This document shows, one piece after another, positions 8,938-17,251 of a stretch of DNA of 64,000 nt (position 1 is the first letter of the stretch; each line of letters opens with the position of its first letter). Source of the DNA: an uncultured Lachnospiraceae bacterium (GTDB taxonomy: Bacteria; Bacillota; Clostridia; Lachnospirales; Lachnospiraceae). The position numbers were made by a program, and so were the translations under genes. The stretch is taken from assembly GCA_947176065.1 (NCBI GenBank), contig CAMWPB010000014.1, forward strand, positions 1 through 64,000. The letters are read 5' to 3'. The notes beneath the pieces are model-generated. The model ran no database searches. It was not told the origin of the DNA and worked only from the letters and a program-made list of their open reading frames with translations.

Positions 8938-8954
8938 ACTCGGTTTCCTCTGTT

Positions 8955-9938
8955 TTAATTGTTTTCAAATACGTTTTCCAGCCACTCGGCATACGCCGGA
9001 ATCCAGCCTTCCATATAGCCGTAGCCGTGCGGCCTTCCTTCCAGAACATCGACCTCAACCGAAACCCCCGCTTCCTGCAAAGCCTCTATGCAGGCTTCAA
9101 ATTCTCTCACAAAGGGATCTCTCGTCCCATAACAGAAATAGGTTGGCGGTAAATCGGAGGATGCAAATTTTTCCACATCTTTCGATGCAACGCTCAGTCT
9201 GCCATAGAAGGAATAAATCATTCCGTCCGCCGCCGCATCCGCCGAAACGCCGTCCAGCGCATCAGGCGTATAATCCGCATCAAACGCCGTTCCATTGACT
9301 GTTCCGTCAAAGTTTAACAGCATTTCCCCTGCAAGAATTCCTCCTGCCGAAAATCCCATCACCGCAATATCCTTTTCATCAATACCGTACACATCCGCAT
9401 TTTTCCGCACAAAGCGCACCGCCCTGGCCAAATCCAGCGCCCCTTCCTCCTGTGTATAGGGCCGCAGACGGTAATTAACCACAAAGCTCTGATATCCTGA
9501 TTCGCTCAAAGCCTGTGCTACCGGCGTTCCCTCATTCTGATCGGATCTGAACTGAAATGCACCTCCGGCACAGATCAGAACAGCGCCTTTTATTTCCGTT
9601 CCCTCAGGAACGGGAAATGTTACCATATACGGCCGAAAATCCGGGTCGTCCGCGTAGTATCCACTGTTCTCTGTATACTCCGTTATTGCCGGCATATTGC
9701 CTTCTTCCCACAAATACAAGGTTTGCTGATTTTGCGGATCGGCTTCTGCGCCCGCCACGGTATCACTGCTATTTTCCGGCATCTGTTCCTCCTCATTGAG
9801 ATTAAGGCTTTCCGCCCATTGTCTGATCTCCTCTTGTGTCATGTCCGTTTCCTGCTGTGTTACGTCATCTGCCCTGCCACAGGCACTGAGCGTCACCATC
9901 TGGAACACAAGCAGAAACATCATTACTTTTTTCTTCAT
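8955..9938 (-). CDS. Lipoprotein alpha/beta hydrolase (acetyl-esterase-like)
   Basis: A 327-residue lipoprotein; the signal peptide ends in LSAC (Cys20) and a Glu/Gln-rich linker follows. The hydrolase domain carries the oxyanion stretch LICAGGAFQFRS near 121-132, the VVNYRLRP strand near 153-160, the nucleophile elbow GFSAGG with Ser198 and a late GRPHGYG containing the likely catalytic His. This arrangement resembles bacterial acetyl-xylan / hormone-sensitive-lipase-type esterases. Ribosome site AGGAGGTGTGACAGC precedes the ATG. It is placed between the CE1-like esterase and the alcohol dehydrogenase genes on the same strand with small gaps. Confidence 0.82.
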   Translation of the reverse strand: MKKKVMMFLLVFQMVTLSACGRADDVTQQETDMTQEEIRQWAESLNLNEEEQMPENSSDTVAGAEADPQNQQTLYLWEEGNMPAITEYTENSGYYADDPDFRPYMVTFPVPEGTEIKGAVLICAGGAFQFRSDQNEGTPVAQALSESGYQSFVVNYRLRPYTQEEGALDLARAVRFVRKNADVYGIDEKDIAVMGFSAGGILAGEMLLNFDGTVNGTAFDADYTPDALDGVSADAAADGMIYSFYGRLSVASKDVEKFASSDLPPTYFCYGTRDPFVREFEACIEALQEAGVSVEVDVLEGRPHGYGYMEGWIPAYAEWLENVFENN

Positions 9939-9968
9939 GCTGTCACACCTCCTGTATATCTTGTCCTT

Positions 9969-11138
9969 TTAATAGCATTCTTTAAATATTTGAAGTATTT
10001 CTTCGTGGGTCATAACCTTATAAGCGCCCGGCACACAGACACAGGAGTCAGCTATAGCTTTCAGGTCACATTTTTCGTCGATTCCCAAATCCCGAAGGGT
10101 GACAGGCAGACCGATCTCCAGAATAAAGTCTTCCAACGCCTCAATACCGGCAAGAGCAATCTCTTCGTCCGTTCTCCCTTCTGTAGAAACAGCCCACACC
10201 TCCACCGCAAATCTTTTAAATCTGGCAAGCCCGTTTTTATAAATATGGCGGTAATAGACAGGATGCAGAACCGCCAGCCCCGCCCCGTGATTGCAGTCCA
10301 CGTAGGCTCCGAGCTGGTGCTCCATCTGGTGGCATTCAAAATCCGTCTTCTTTCCCAGTTTGATTATCCTGTTTTCCGCCATAACGGCATCCCACATGAG
10401 ATTGCTTCTGGCCGTATAATCCTGCGGGCTGCGCATGGCTGCCCGAAGATTGCGAATCACGTTTTTCATAAGCGCTTCGGCAATGTCATCGGAAACATTG
10501 TCTTCATCAGGCCCGCTGAAATAAATTTCCATGATATGAGAAAGCGTATCGAAACCTCCCGACGCCATCTGAAATTGAGAAACACTGTAGGTATAGGTCG
10601 GATCAAGCAGGGCAAATTTGGGATTGCATTTCGGATAATCACGGCCTGTCTTTATTTTCCGTTCCTCGTTGGTGATAACCGCACCACCGTTGCACTCGCT
10701 TCCGGTTCCCGAGACCGTTACGATCACTCCCAAGGGAAGCGGTTCAAAGTCAAAGATACCGGGACGCGCCCAGAAATCCGCCCATACATCGCCCTCGTAC
10801 CGGGCAGCTATGGATATTGCCTTACAGCAGTCCATAACCGAACCGCCACCCACACCGAGAATCAGCCCCACATGATTCTCCCGCGCCAGCTTTGCCCCCT
10901 CCAGCACTTTTTTATAAGTCGGATTGGCCATAATGCCGGGGAACTCCACAACGTCCCTTTCCTCCGCCTTCAAAATTTCCATCACTTCATCGTATATGCC
11001 GTTTCTCTTAGCAGAACCGCCTCCATAGGCCAGCATCACCGTGCCCTCAAATCCTTTTGTCAGGCATGCCAGATACTCTTTCACGCAGCCCTTTCCAAAA
11101 AATACTTTTGTCGCATTTTCAAAAATAAAATTATTCAT
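9969..11138 (-). CDS. Iron-containing alcohol dehydrogenase (butanol-dehydrogenase type)
   Basis: A 389-residue cytoplasmic enzyme of family III alcohol dehydrogenases. The nucleotide-binding loop GGGSVMD is at residues 97-103. A TVSGTGSECNGGAV segment follows, and the metal-binding histidines lie in GGFDTLSHIMEIY and in HQMEHQLGAYVDCNHGAGLAVLHP. Closest in character to NAD(P)H-dependent butanol/aldehyde reductases (YugJ/BdhA), which reduce aldehydes to alcohols. GAGGGTGTAAAG precedes the start. It is the first gene of a leftward unit with two lipoprotein esterases, an odd pairing of a cytoplasmic reductase with secreted hydrolases. Its upstream region shares an element with the promoter region of the cyclophilin-like gene. 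Confidence 0.9.
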   Translation of the reverse strand: MNNFIFENATKVFFGKGCVKEYLACLTKGFEGTVMLAYGGGSAKRNGIYDEVMEILKAEERDVVEFPGIMANPTYKKVLEGAKLARENHVGLILGVGGGSVMDCCKAISIAARYEGDVWADFWARPGIFDFEPLPLGVIVTVSGTGSECNGGAVITNEERKIKTGRDYPKCNPKFALLDPTYTYSVSQFQMASGGFDTLSHIMEIYFSGPDEDNVSDDIAEALMKNVIRNLRAAMRSPQDYTARSNLMWDAVMAENRIIKLGKKTDFECHQMEHQLGAYVDCNHGAGLAVLHPVYYRHIYKNGLARFKRFAVEVWAVSTEGRTDEEIALAGIEALEDFILEIGLPVTLRDLGIDEKCDLKAIADSCVCVPGAYKVMTHEEILQIFKECY

Positions 11139-11186
11139 CTTTACACCCTCTTTTATATACTTGTATGGCTATTTTTACTTTTCTCT

Positions 11187-11232
11187 ATCATAAAAAAATC
11201 GAGACCTCATAAGAAGTCTCGATTCGTTCATC
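11187..11232 (-). promoter_or_regulatory. Hairpin upstream of the alcohol dehydrogenase: terminator and promoter-like element
   Basis: The minus strand reads TCGAGAC - 10 bases - GTCTCGA followed by seven T residues, so it can act as an intrinsic terminator for the lysR-family gene upstream. The same bases also hold a promoter-like arrangement for the alcohol dehydrogenase gene: TTCTTA (11215-11210), 17 bp, TATGAT (11192-11187). The flanking TGAACGAATCGAGACTTCT matches the sequence near 7231-7249 at 18 of 19 positions with the same offset to the -10. Confidence 0.6.
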
Positions 11233-11293
11233 AGTTTATACCTTAAAGTTATATGTTTATTGATTGCCTCCATTCAAACTATCCAGTTTAGCT

Positions 11294-12187
11294 TCACGAC
11301 TGCACCGCAAGCTGCGCCGCCTTAAGAAACTGCCTGACCGTCTCCGACGGCTGCGGCGCGTGAAGCAGCCCGTAGGGAATACTGTGTTCCCATTCCACAG
11401 GAATCACCTTGAGCAGCGGATGCACACTGGCCCATCCCGGAATGGCCAACAGCACATCGTTACTGTTCTCGCAGCGGTTAAACGCCTCCATGCTGTAAAA
11501 ATCAAAATCAACAATGTTGACCTGCTCATGGTTTTTCCAGATATCATCACGGAGCTGATCCACATAGGTACTCCAGTCCCGGCGCATCAGCATCAGATTT
11601 TCTCCATAAAGGTCACTGATCTTAAGCCTGTCCTTCGCGGCAAGCCGGTGATGCACGGACACCGCGCAGCAAAAAGGCTCCCGGGAAAGCTCCAGTCCCT
11701 CGCAGTGCCGCAGTTCCAACATGGCCTTATCAAAAATACCGCCGATCACATCGATGTTCTTTCCCATATTCCCCAGAATCTCCCTGGCATTTTCCGGCGT
11801 ATTCTCAAAAGGAATAATCTGAAACTTGATATCGGGACAATGTACCTGTATCTTCGGCCAAAGCTGCATCAGAAGCTGCGCCGGCGTCATGGGAGAACTG
11901 CCGATCCGTATCACCTTCGCATCCTCCTGCATGGCATTTTTTGCCCGCGTGACAGAGTCCTTGCAATACTGAATAATATATTTCGTATCCTGATATAAAG
12001 ATTTTCCGGCCTCCGTCAGAATTAATCCTCTGTGCGTTCTTTCAAACAGCTTCACTTCCAGCGACTTTTCCAGAATATTGATCTGTTTAATGACCGCAGT
12101 AGGCGTAATATAAGATTCTTCGGCGGCTTTGTTAAAGCTTCCCGCATCCGCCACGCGGATAAATGTTTCCAGTTGTGGGTTGTACAT
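11294..12187 (-). CDS. LysR-family transcriptional regulator
   Basis: A 297-residue regulator with the classic LysR layout. The N-terminal winged helix (residues 1-65) contains FIRVADAGSFNKAAEESYITPTAV followed by LEKSLEVKLFERTHRGLILTEAG. Residues about 90-295 form a periplasmic-binding-type effector domain. AAAGGTGTACC precedes the ATG. It is upstream of the alcohol dehydrogenase on the same strand with a hairpin between them, and is a candidate regulator of that unit. LysR regulators are more often divergent from their targets, so this is inference. Confidence 0.92.
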   Translation of the reverse strand: MYNPQLETFIRVADAGSFNKAAEESYITPTAVIKQINILEKSLEVKLFERTHRGLILTEAGKSLYQDTKYIIQYCKDSVTRAKNAMQEDAKVIRIGSSPMTPAQLLMQLWPKIQVHCPDIKFQIIPFENTPENAREILGNMGKNIDVIGGIFDKAMLELRHCEGLELSREPFCCAVSVHHRLAAKDRLKISDLYGENLMLMRRDWSTYVDQLRDDIWKNHEQVNIVDFDFYSMEAFNRCENSNDVLLAIPGWASVHPLLKVIPVEWEHSIPYGLLHAPQPSETVRQFLKAAQLAVQS

Positions 12188-12221
12188 GGTACACCTTTGC
12201 CTTTCTGTCTATGTCCGCATC

Positions 12222-12662
12222 CTAAAACAGCCCCAGAAATTTCTCCTGAAACGTGCCGCTGATCTCCTCATAGGTCGTGTACCCAAGCTGTTCGCTGTTC
12301 CGAAAGCGCCCCCGCCATTCGTCCCTGACCGCATCCGCAAGCTTCCCGGCATATTCGCTCTGCGTCAGGAGAATCGCCGGAAAGACAAAATAAATCATAA
12401 ACAGGTTAATATCCATCTGGCTTCTGCCGCTGATCTTCCCCCGCTTGGCGAAACGTTTTTCCACCGCATCCGCAAGGGCTTTCGCCACCTGTGCCGCCGC
12501 CGCGTCCCGATCCTCCGCCTGCTCCACGTATTCTGTCATCTCCGAGAGAATCTCTTCGTTCTTCTCCCGAAATTCTCCCATACGCTCCTTGTAAGCCTTT
12601 TTCTTCAGGCGGTACATCATCGCCTCCATGTTGTCAAACATAGTTCCTGCCTTCTCTAACAT
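12222..12662 (-). CDS. Conserved hypothetical protein, charged helical
   Basis: A 146-residue protein I do not recognise. The first 70 residues are strongly helical and charged (KKKAYKERMGEFREKNEEILSEM), with a possible coiled coil. A hydrophobic stretch (FMIYFVFPAILLTQ, about residues 88-102) follows, then a basic WRGRFRNSEQLGYTTYEEI tail. There is no signal peptide and a single weak hydrophobic segment. GGCAGGTAATTT precedes the ATG. It ends 34 bp before the LysR-type gene, so both may be cotranscribed. Codon use looks like its neighbours. Confidence 0.7.
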   Translation of the reverse strand: MLEKAGTMFDNMEAMMYRLKKKAYKERMGEFREKNEEILSEMTEYVEQAEDRDAAAAQVAKALADAVEKRFAKRGKISGRSQMDINLFMIYFVFPAILLTQSEYAGKLADAVRDEWRGRFRNSEQLGYTTYEEISGTFQEKFLGLF

Positions 12663-12745
12663 AAATTACCTGCCTTTCCGATGTTATCATCTGTTTCGTT
12701 TACGCAAAGTCTCCGTCCAAACCACATCTATTCGAAAAAACACTC

Positions 12746-12774
12746 TTGCGCTCTTCTCCCACCTATGCTATAAT
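12746..12774 (+). promoter_or_regulatory. Promoter of tRNA-Trp
   Basis: -35 TTGCGC (12746-12751), 17-bp spacer and -10 TATAAT (12769-12774), which places the transcription start about 30 bp before the tRNA. A GGCGG / CCGCC hairpin (12783-12803) lies in the leader. Confidence 0.65.
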
Positions 12775-12811
12775 AACTCTCGGCGGTTTTCATAGAGCCG
12801 CCACATATTAA

Positions 12812-12882
12812 AGGGGCATAGTTCAAAGGTAGAACAGTGGTCTCCAAAACCATCGATGTGGGTTCGATTCCTACTGCCCCTG
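12812..12882 (+). tRNA. tRNA-Trp (anticodon CCA)
   Basis: The cloverleaf can be read directly: acceptor AGGGGCA pairs with TGCCCCT, the anticodon loop TCTCCAAAA carries CCA, and the T arm contains GGTTCGATTCC. The discriminator base is G, as bacterial tRNA-Trp requires. CCA is not encoded. A promoter lies upstream and an intrinsic terminator follows within ten bases. Confidence 0.95.
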
Positions 12883-12890
12883 TTATTATG

Positions 12891-12919
12891 ACCCGTGAGC
12901 TGCCGCTCGCGGGTTTTTT
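12891..12919 (+). terminator. Intrinsic terminator after tRNA-Trp
   Basis: Stem ACCCGTGAG / CTCGCGGGT (one T-G pair) with loop CTGCCG, followed by a run of T residues. Confidence 0.85.
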
Positions 12920-12982
12920 CATCGTTTTCTGTAAAGCACGGTTTCAGATACAGGAGTATACCGCTCCAGAAAGAGGATTCCC

Positions 12983-13480
12983 ATGAAAAAAATAATCGTT
13001 TCTCTTATCCTTACGTTTTCCCTCTCCCTTCTAAGCGCCTGCGGAAAAGAAAAACCGCTTCTGACCGCCACCGACTACGATCTGGATGCGGAGACGGCAC
13101 AGACCATCCGCGGCGTGAAAATCGGAGATAATGCGGACTCTTTTCTGGCCGCCTACAAGGAGTATGATATCCTCTCCAGTGTGGACGGGGGCGACTACCG
13201 TTATCTGCCTGTCGAGGAAATTCCCTTTGACAAAGCACTGACCACAATCCTGCCCTCCTTCTTTGTGGACGGCACGGCCGTGGAGATCGACAGCTTCTGC
13301 GAAAATAACGGCATCGAAAAGGAAGGGCTTCTTCCTTTCCTGACCGACGAAGCATATCTGGAGCATCACGCTGTCGTCTATCAGTATCTGGTTTTTGAAT
13401 GGGAAAACGGCACGATCAGGGACATCCGCTCCGAATCCATGGATTACAATAAGGACGGCTCCTACTACACTGCAAACTGA
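12983..13480 (+). CDS. Small lipoprotein of unknown function
   Basis: A 165-residue secreted lipoprotein. The signal peptide ends in LLSAC (Cys20). The mature part begins with a conserved-looking RGVKIGDNADSFLAAYKEYD segment, which resembles the short first unit of proteins in which a ligand-induced threshold or sensor domain follows a lipid anchor, but I do not recognise a family. The last five codons overlap the 3' end of the convergent ABC exporter gene by 16 bp. It lies directly downstream of tRNA-Trp on the same strand, with a terminator between them. Its own promoter was not clear. Confidence 0.75.
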   Translation: MKKIIVSLILTFSLSLLSACGKEKPLLTATDYDLDAETAQTIRGVKIGDNADSFLAAYKEYDILSSVDGGDYRYLPVEEIPFDKALTTILPSFFVDGTAVEIDSFCENNGIEKEGLLPFLTDEAYLEHHAVVYQYLVFEWENGTIRDIRSESMDYNKDGSYYTAN

Positions 13481-15201
13481 CTCTCATAAAGTCCGGCGTA
13501 AAATCCTTTCTTCTCAAGCAGCGTCTCGTGATTTCCCTGCTCGATGATATTCCCGTCCTTCATAACCAGAATCACATCCGCCTCCCGGATGGTGGAGAGC
13601 CTGTGCGCCACGATAAAACTGGTTCTTCCCTGCATCATGGTGGCAAAAGCCTTCTGAATCCGAATTTCCGTGCGCGTATCTATGGAGGAGGTCGCCTCAT
13701 CCAGAATCAGCATGGGCGGCAGACATAGCATCACTCTGGTTATGCACAGAAGCTGTTTCTGCCCCTGGGAAAGACTGCCGCCATCCTCCCCGATCACCGT
13801 ATCATATCCCTTGGAAAGTCTCTTGATAAAGCTGTGGGCATGGGACGCCTTAGCGGCGGCGATGACCTCCTCCTCTGTAGCGTCGGGTCTGCCCATCACG
13901 ATATTGTCGCGGATCGTTCCGGCCTTCAACCACGTTTCCTGCAACACCATACCGTAATTTTCCCGCAGGCTTTTTCTCGTCACTTCACGGATATCTGTGC
14001 CGTCCACACAGATTTTCCCACTGTCCACATCATAAAACCGCATCAACAGATTGATCACCGTGGTCTTCCCGCAGCCCGTAGGCCCTACGATCGCCACCCT
14101 CTGTCCCGGCTCCACCGCCAGATTCAGATCCGTAATCAGCTTCTTATCCGGCACATAGGAGAAGTCCACATGGGAAAGCTCCACGCGCCCTTCCACACAT
14201 TTAAGTATCCTTGCGTTCTCCGGCTCCGGCGTCTGGGGCTCCTCCTCGATCAGGGCAAAAATCCGCGCCGCGCAGGCCAGCGCATTCTGCAATTCCGTTA
14301 CCACGCCGGAAATTTCATTGAAAGGCTTCGTATACTGGTTCGCATAGGAGAGAAAACAGGACAACTGCCCCACGCTGATCCCCCCGTGGACGGCATAGAC
14401 CGCGCCGACAACCGCTACGCCCGCATACACCAGATTGTTGACAAACCGGGTGGAGGGATTCGTTAAGGAGGAGAAAAAGATCGCCCGCAGGGAACAATCC
14501 TGCAATCTGCCGTTGATCTCATCGAACGCCGCCAGCGCCTCGTCCTCATGAGAAAAAGCCTGCACCACCTTCTGGTTCCCCACCATCTCCTCGATCAGCG
14601 CCGTCTGTTCGCCCCTTGTCTCCGACTGTAAATGGAACATGGTAAAGGTTTTCTTCGCGATGAAGCCCGCGACAAAAAATGACAGCGGTGTCACCACAAC
14701 AACGACACCCGTGACGGCCACATTGACGCTGAGCATAAACCCTAACGTCCCCAAAATCGTGATGACTCCGGTAAAAAACTGTGTAAAGCCCATCAGCAGA
14801 CCGTCCGCAAACTGATCCACATCCGCAATCACCCGGCTCACCACTTCGCCGTAGGAGTGCCCGTCAATGTACTTCAGCGGAAGAATCTCTATCCTGCGGA
14901 AGGCCTCGTTGCGGATGTCCTGCACGATCCGATAGGTCATTTTATTGTTGCACACATTCATAATCCACTGGGCTGCCCCGGTGGCCGCGGCAATCACCGC
15001 CATCTGCTTCAGAATCGAGAACACGCCCCCGAAATCCACCTGCCCCGCACCGATCACCAGATCAATGACCCTACCGGTCAATATCGGGAAGTACAGGGTC
15101 AAAGCTACCGTCACGCTTGCCATCACAATAGACGCCGCCAGATACAGCCAGTATTTTTTGATGTAATGTAAAACCCTGCCGAATGTCTCCTTCTGTCCCA
15201 T
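13465..15201 (-). CDS. ABC exporter half-transporter (membrane + ATPase domains), second of a pair
   Basis: A 578-residue fusion of a six-helix type-IV exporter membrane domain (residues 1-310) and an ATPase domain (about 335-575). Motifs: Walker A GPTGCGKTT, Q-loop VLQETW, signature LSQGQKQ, Walker B MLILDEATSS, switch His in VAHRLST. The signature LSQGQ in place of LSGGQ is a mild deviation. Together with the 601-residue neighbour it should form a heterodimeric multidrug/peptide-type exporter (BmrCD/LmrCD class). The two genes are separated by a 209-bp gap that is mostly filled by a palindromic repeat. AGGAGGGTAAG precedes the ATG. Confidence 0.92.
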   Translation of the reverse strand: MGQKETFGRVLHYIKKYWLYLAASIVMASVTVALTLYFPILTGRVIDLVIGAGQVDFGGVFSILKQMAVIAAATGAAQWIMNVCNNKMTYRIVQDIRNEAFRRIEILPLKYIDGHSYGEVVSRVIADVDQFADGLLMGFTQFFTGVITILGTLGFMLSVNVAVTGVVVVVTPLSFFVAGFIAKKTFTMFHLQSETRGEQTALIEEMVGNQKVVQAFSHEDEALAAFDEINGRLQDCSLRAIFFSSLTNPSTRFVNNLVYAGVAVVGAVYAVHGGISVGQLSCFLSYANQYTKPFNEISGVVTELQNALACAARIFALIEEEPQTPEPENARILKCVEGRVELSHVDFSYVPDKKLITDLNLAVEPGQRVAIVGPTGCGKTTVINLLMRFYDVDSGKICVDGTDIREVTRKSLRENYGMVLQETWLKAGTIRDNIVMGRPDATEEEVIAAAKASHAHSFIKRLSKGYDTVIGEDGGSLSQGQKQLLCITRVMLCLPPMLILDEATSSIDTRTEIRIQKAFATMMQGRTSFIVAHRLSTIREADVILVMKDGNIIEQGNHETLLEKKGFYAGLYESQFAV

Positions 15202-15266
15202 CTTACCCTCCTATATATTACAAGTTCGCTCCTGTGATCACGATAACCTGCAGTTCGATACCCCGC

Positions 15267-15398
15267 GGCCAATAGGATACATTTGCCACAAGGACCGTTG
15301 GAAAACGCCGGTACTTAGCGAAGTATTTTTGAGCTTAGTACCGCTGCGTTTGGAATCGAGCGAAAGCGCGTCCGCAGGACAAATGTATCCTGTTGGCC
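15267..15398 (+). repeat. GNRA-hairpin palindromic element, copy B
   Basis: Outer arms GGCCAATAGGATACATTTG (left) and its near-perfect complement (right, one mismatch) enclose the family core. Central hairpin: GGTAC...GTACC, T-T mismatch, tandem GA/GA, closing A-T pair in place of the usual G-C, and a seven-base loop. Mini-hairpin: AGC-GAAA-GCG. AACG/CGTT pairs below the central hairpin. It fills the spacer between two exporter genes that are both on the minus strand, so the GNRA strand is antisense to them. Confidence 0.85.
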
Positions 15399-15410
15399 AC
15401 ACATGTTCTG

Positions 15411-17192
15411 TCAGCCACGATCGAACTGTGAATAATAAATCTCCTGATAGACCCCGCAGTCCGCCAGCAGTTCCTCGTGGGTGCCGCATCCAGCCATCTC
15501 GCCGTCCTCCAGCACGATGATCTGATCTGCGTGCTGGATGGAGGATGCTCTCTGGGATACGATAAACACCGTTGTCTCACGGGGCAGCTCTTTAAGCGCC
15601 CTGCGGAGCGCCGCGTCCGTGGCATAGTCCAGCGCCGACGCACTGTCATCCAAAATCAATATTTCCGGCTTCGCCACCAAAGCTCTGGCTATTGTCAGCC
15701 TCTGCCTCTGTCCGCCGGAAAGATTGCGGCCCTCCTGCGCCACAGGCGCATCCAGACGGCCTTCCTTTTTCTCCACAAACTCCCCTGCCTGCGCAAGCCG
15801 CAGCGCCTCCCACAGCTCTTCATCCGTGGCGGCCCCGTTTCCCCACAGCAGGTTATCGCGGATCGTTCCCCTAAAAAGTACCGCCTTCTGTAAAACGATA
15901 CCCACCTTCTGTCTCAGTTCTTCCATGCCGTAGCTTTTCACATCCCGTCCGTCCACGCGCACCGTTCCTGTCGTGGCGTCATAAAACCGGGGAATCATAT
16001 TCACCAGCGAGGATTTGCCCGAACCCGTGCCGCCTATGACGCCGACCGTCTGTCCTCTGGGCACCTGTATATGGATATCGCTCAGGGATTCTGCGCCCGC
16101 GCCCCCATAAGTCAGATGCACATGATCGAACTCCACGGCCAGATTCCTTTTTTCCGCCGACTTGTCTGTCCCGGAAATCGTACTGCCTGCCTCTGTCTGA
16201 CCGCTCTCCACGCTCCCGCGGTCTGCCGTCACAGCCTGCCACTGCATGGAGGACTCCACCTCGAAAACCGCCTCAATCCGGTTGGCACAGGCCAGCGCCT
16301 TTGTAATCGTAATAATCAGATTTGCCAGCTTAATCAGCTCCACCAGAATCTGGGACATGTAGTTGACCAGCGCCACCACCTCGCCCTGGGTAATGCTGCC
16401 GTTGTCCACACGCACCGCGCCCGTATAGAGCAGAAGGATCGTAGCCGCGTTGATGATAATGTAAGTGACCGGATTGGTCAGTGCAGAAATTCTACCCACA
16501 ACGAGCTGCAGATGGGTGAGAAATCCGTTTTTCTCCTCAAACCGCTCTGTCTCCTCTTCCTCCTTGTGAAAAGCGCGGATCACCCGCGCGCCCGTCAGAT
16601 TTTCTCTGGTGGCGGAGAGCACCGCGTCCAGCCCCGCCTGCACCTTCTTGTACATAGGCATGGTAAGGGCCATAATCCCAAAAACCACAACCGCAAGAAG
16701 GGGTATCGTCACCACGAAAATCAAAGCCGCCTTCATGTCGATGGTAAAAGCCATAACCATCGCGCCGAACACAATAAAGGGCGAGCGCAGAAACAGGCGC
16801 AGCACCATGTTGACGCCGTTTTGCACCTGATTCACGTCGGAGGTCATGCGGGTAATCAGGGTGGAGGTACCCAGCGTGTCAATTTCTGTAAAGGAAAGGC
16901 TCTGGATGTGGTCAAAAAGAGCGTGCTTCAGTCCGGTGGAAAAGCCCACCGCCGCCTTGGCCGCAAAATACTGCGCCGTGATGGAACACAGCAGCCCGAT
17001 CAGACCAAGAGCGACCAGAATAAGCCCCATTTTCAGTACATACCCCGTATCCGCCTGCCCTATGCCCCGGTCGATAATGGCCGCCATCACAAGAGGCACA
17101 AACAGCTCAAAGGTAGCCTCCAGCATTTTAAAGAGCGGCGCGAAAACCGTCTCCTTTTTGTAGTCCTTTAAATAAATAAGCAGTTTTTTCAT
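15411..17192 (-). CDS. ABC exporter half-transporter (membrane + ATPase domains), first of a pair
   Basis: A membrane domain (about residues 1-310), an acidic/serine-rich linker and an ATPase domain. Motifs: Walker A GGTGSGKSS, Q-loop VLQKAV, signature LSGGQRQR, Walker B ILILDDSASALD (Asp-Asp in place of the usual Asp-Glu, so the catalytic glutamate is missing) and SQRASS in place of a His switch. Degenerate catalytic residues in one half are typical of heterodimeric exporters such as BmrC and TM287, so this subunit likely forms the inactive site with its partner encoded downstream. The ATG at 17192 is preferred; a GTG 24 bases earlier is also possible. Confidence 0.9.
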   Translation of the reverse strand: MKKLLIYLKDYKKETVFAPLFKMLEATFELFVPLVMAAIIDRGIGQADTGYVLKMGLILVALGLIGLLCSITAQYFAAKAAVGFSTGLKHALFDHIQSLSFTEIDTLGTSTLITRMTSDVNQVQNGVNMVLRLFLRSPFIVFGAMVMAFTIDMKAALIFVVTIPLLAVVVFGIMALTMPMYKKVQAGLDAVLSATRENLTGARVIRAFHKEEEETERFEEKNGFLTHLQLVVGRISALTNPVTYIIINAATILLLYTGAVRVDNGSITQGEVVALVNYMSQILVELIKLANLIITITKALACANRIEAVFEVESSMQWQAVTADRGSVESGQTEAGSTISGTDKSAEKRNLAVEFDHVHLTYGGAGAESLSDIHIQVPRGQTVGVIGGTGSGKSSLVNMIPRFYDATTGTVRVDGRDVKSYGMEELRQKVGIVLQKAVLFRGTIRDNLLWGNGAATDEELWEALRLAQAGEFVEKKEGRLDAPVAQEGRNLSGGQRQRLTIARALVAKPEILILDDSASALDYATDAALRRALKELPRETTVFIVSQRASSIQHADQIIVLEDGEMAGCGTHEELLADCGVYQEIYYSQFDRG

Positions 17193-17251
17193 AGTAACCG
17201 TATGCCCTCTCCGCACACAGACAGCAGTCCAATCCGTGAACTGCTGTCATG

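Noticed and set aside
9723..11246. 507-residue open frame on the plus strand
   Set aside because: It runs antisense to the alcohol dehydrogenase and part of the esterase gene. The minus-strand protein has clear motifs and a ribosome site.
12812..12882. tRNA-Trp as an integration site of a mobile island
   Set aside because: No integrase, direct repeat of the tRNA 3' end or phage-like genes were found nearby; the tRNA has its own terminator and ordinary neighbours.
13465..13480. 16-bp overlap between the small lipoprotein gene and the ABC exporter gene as a frameshift or assembly error
   Set aside because: Both ends are intact stop codons of well-formed convergent genes; short convergent overlaps are normal.
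15267..15398. Reading the palindromic repeats as plain transcription terminators
   Set aside because: They lack T-runs, are about 132-149 bp long and have a conserved core with two inner hairpins. They also lie within apparent operons where termination would be harmful.
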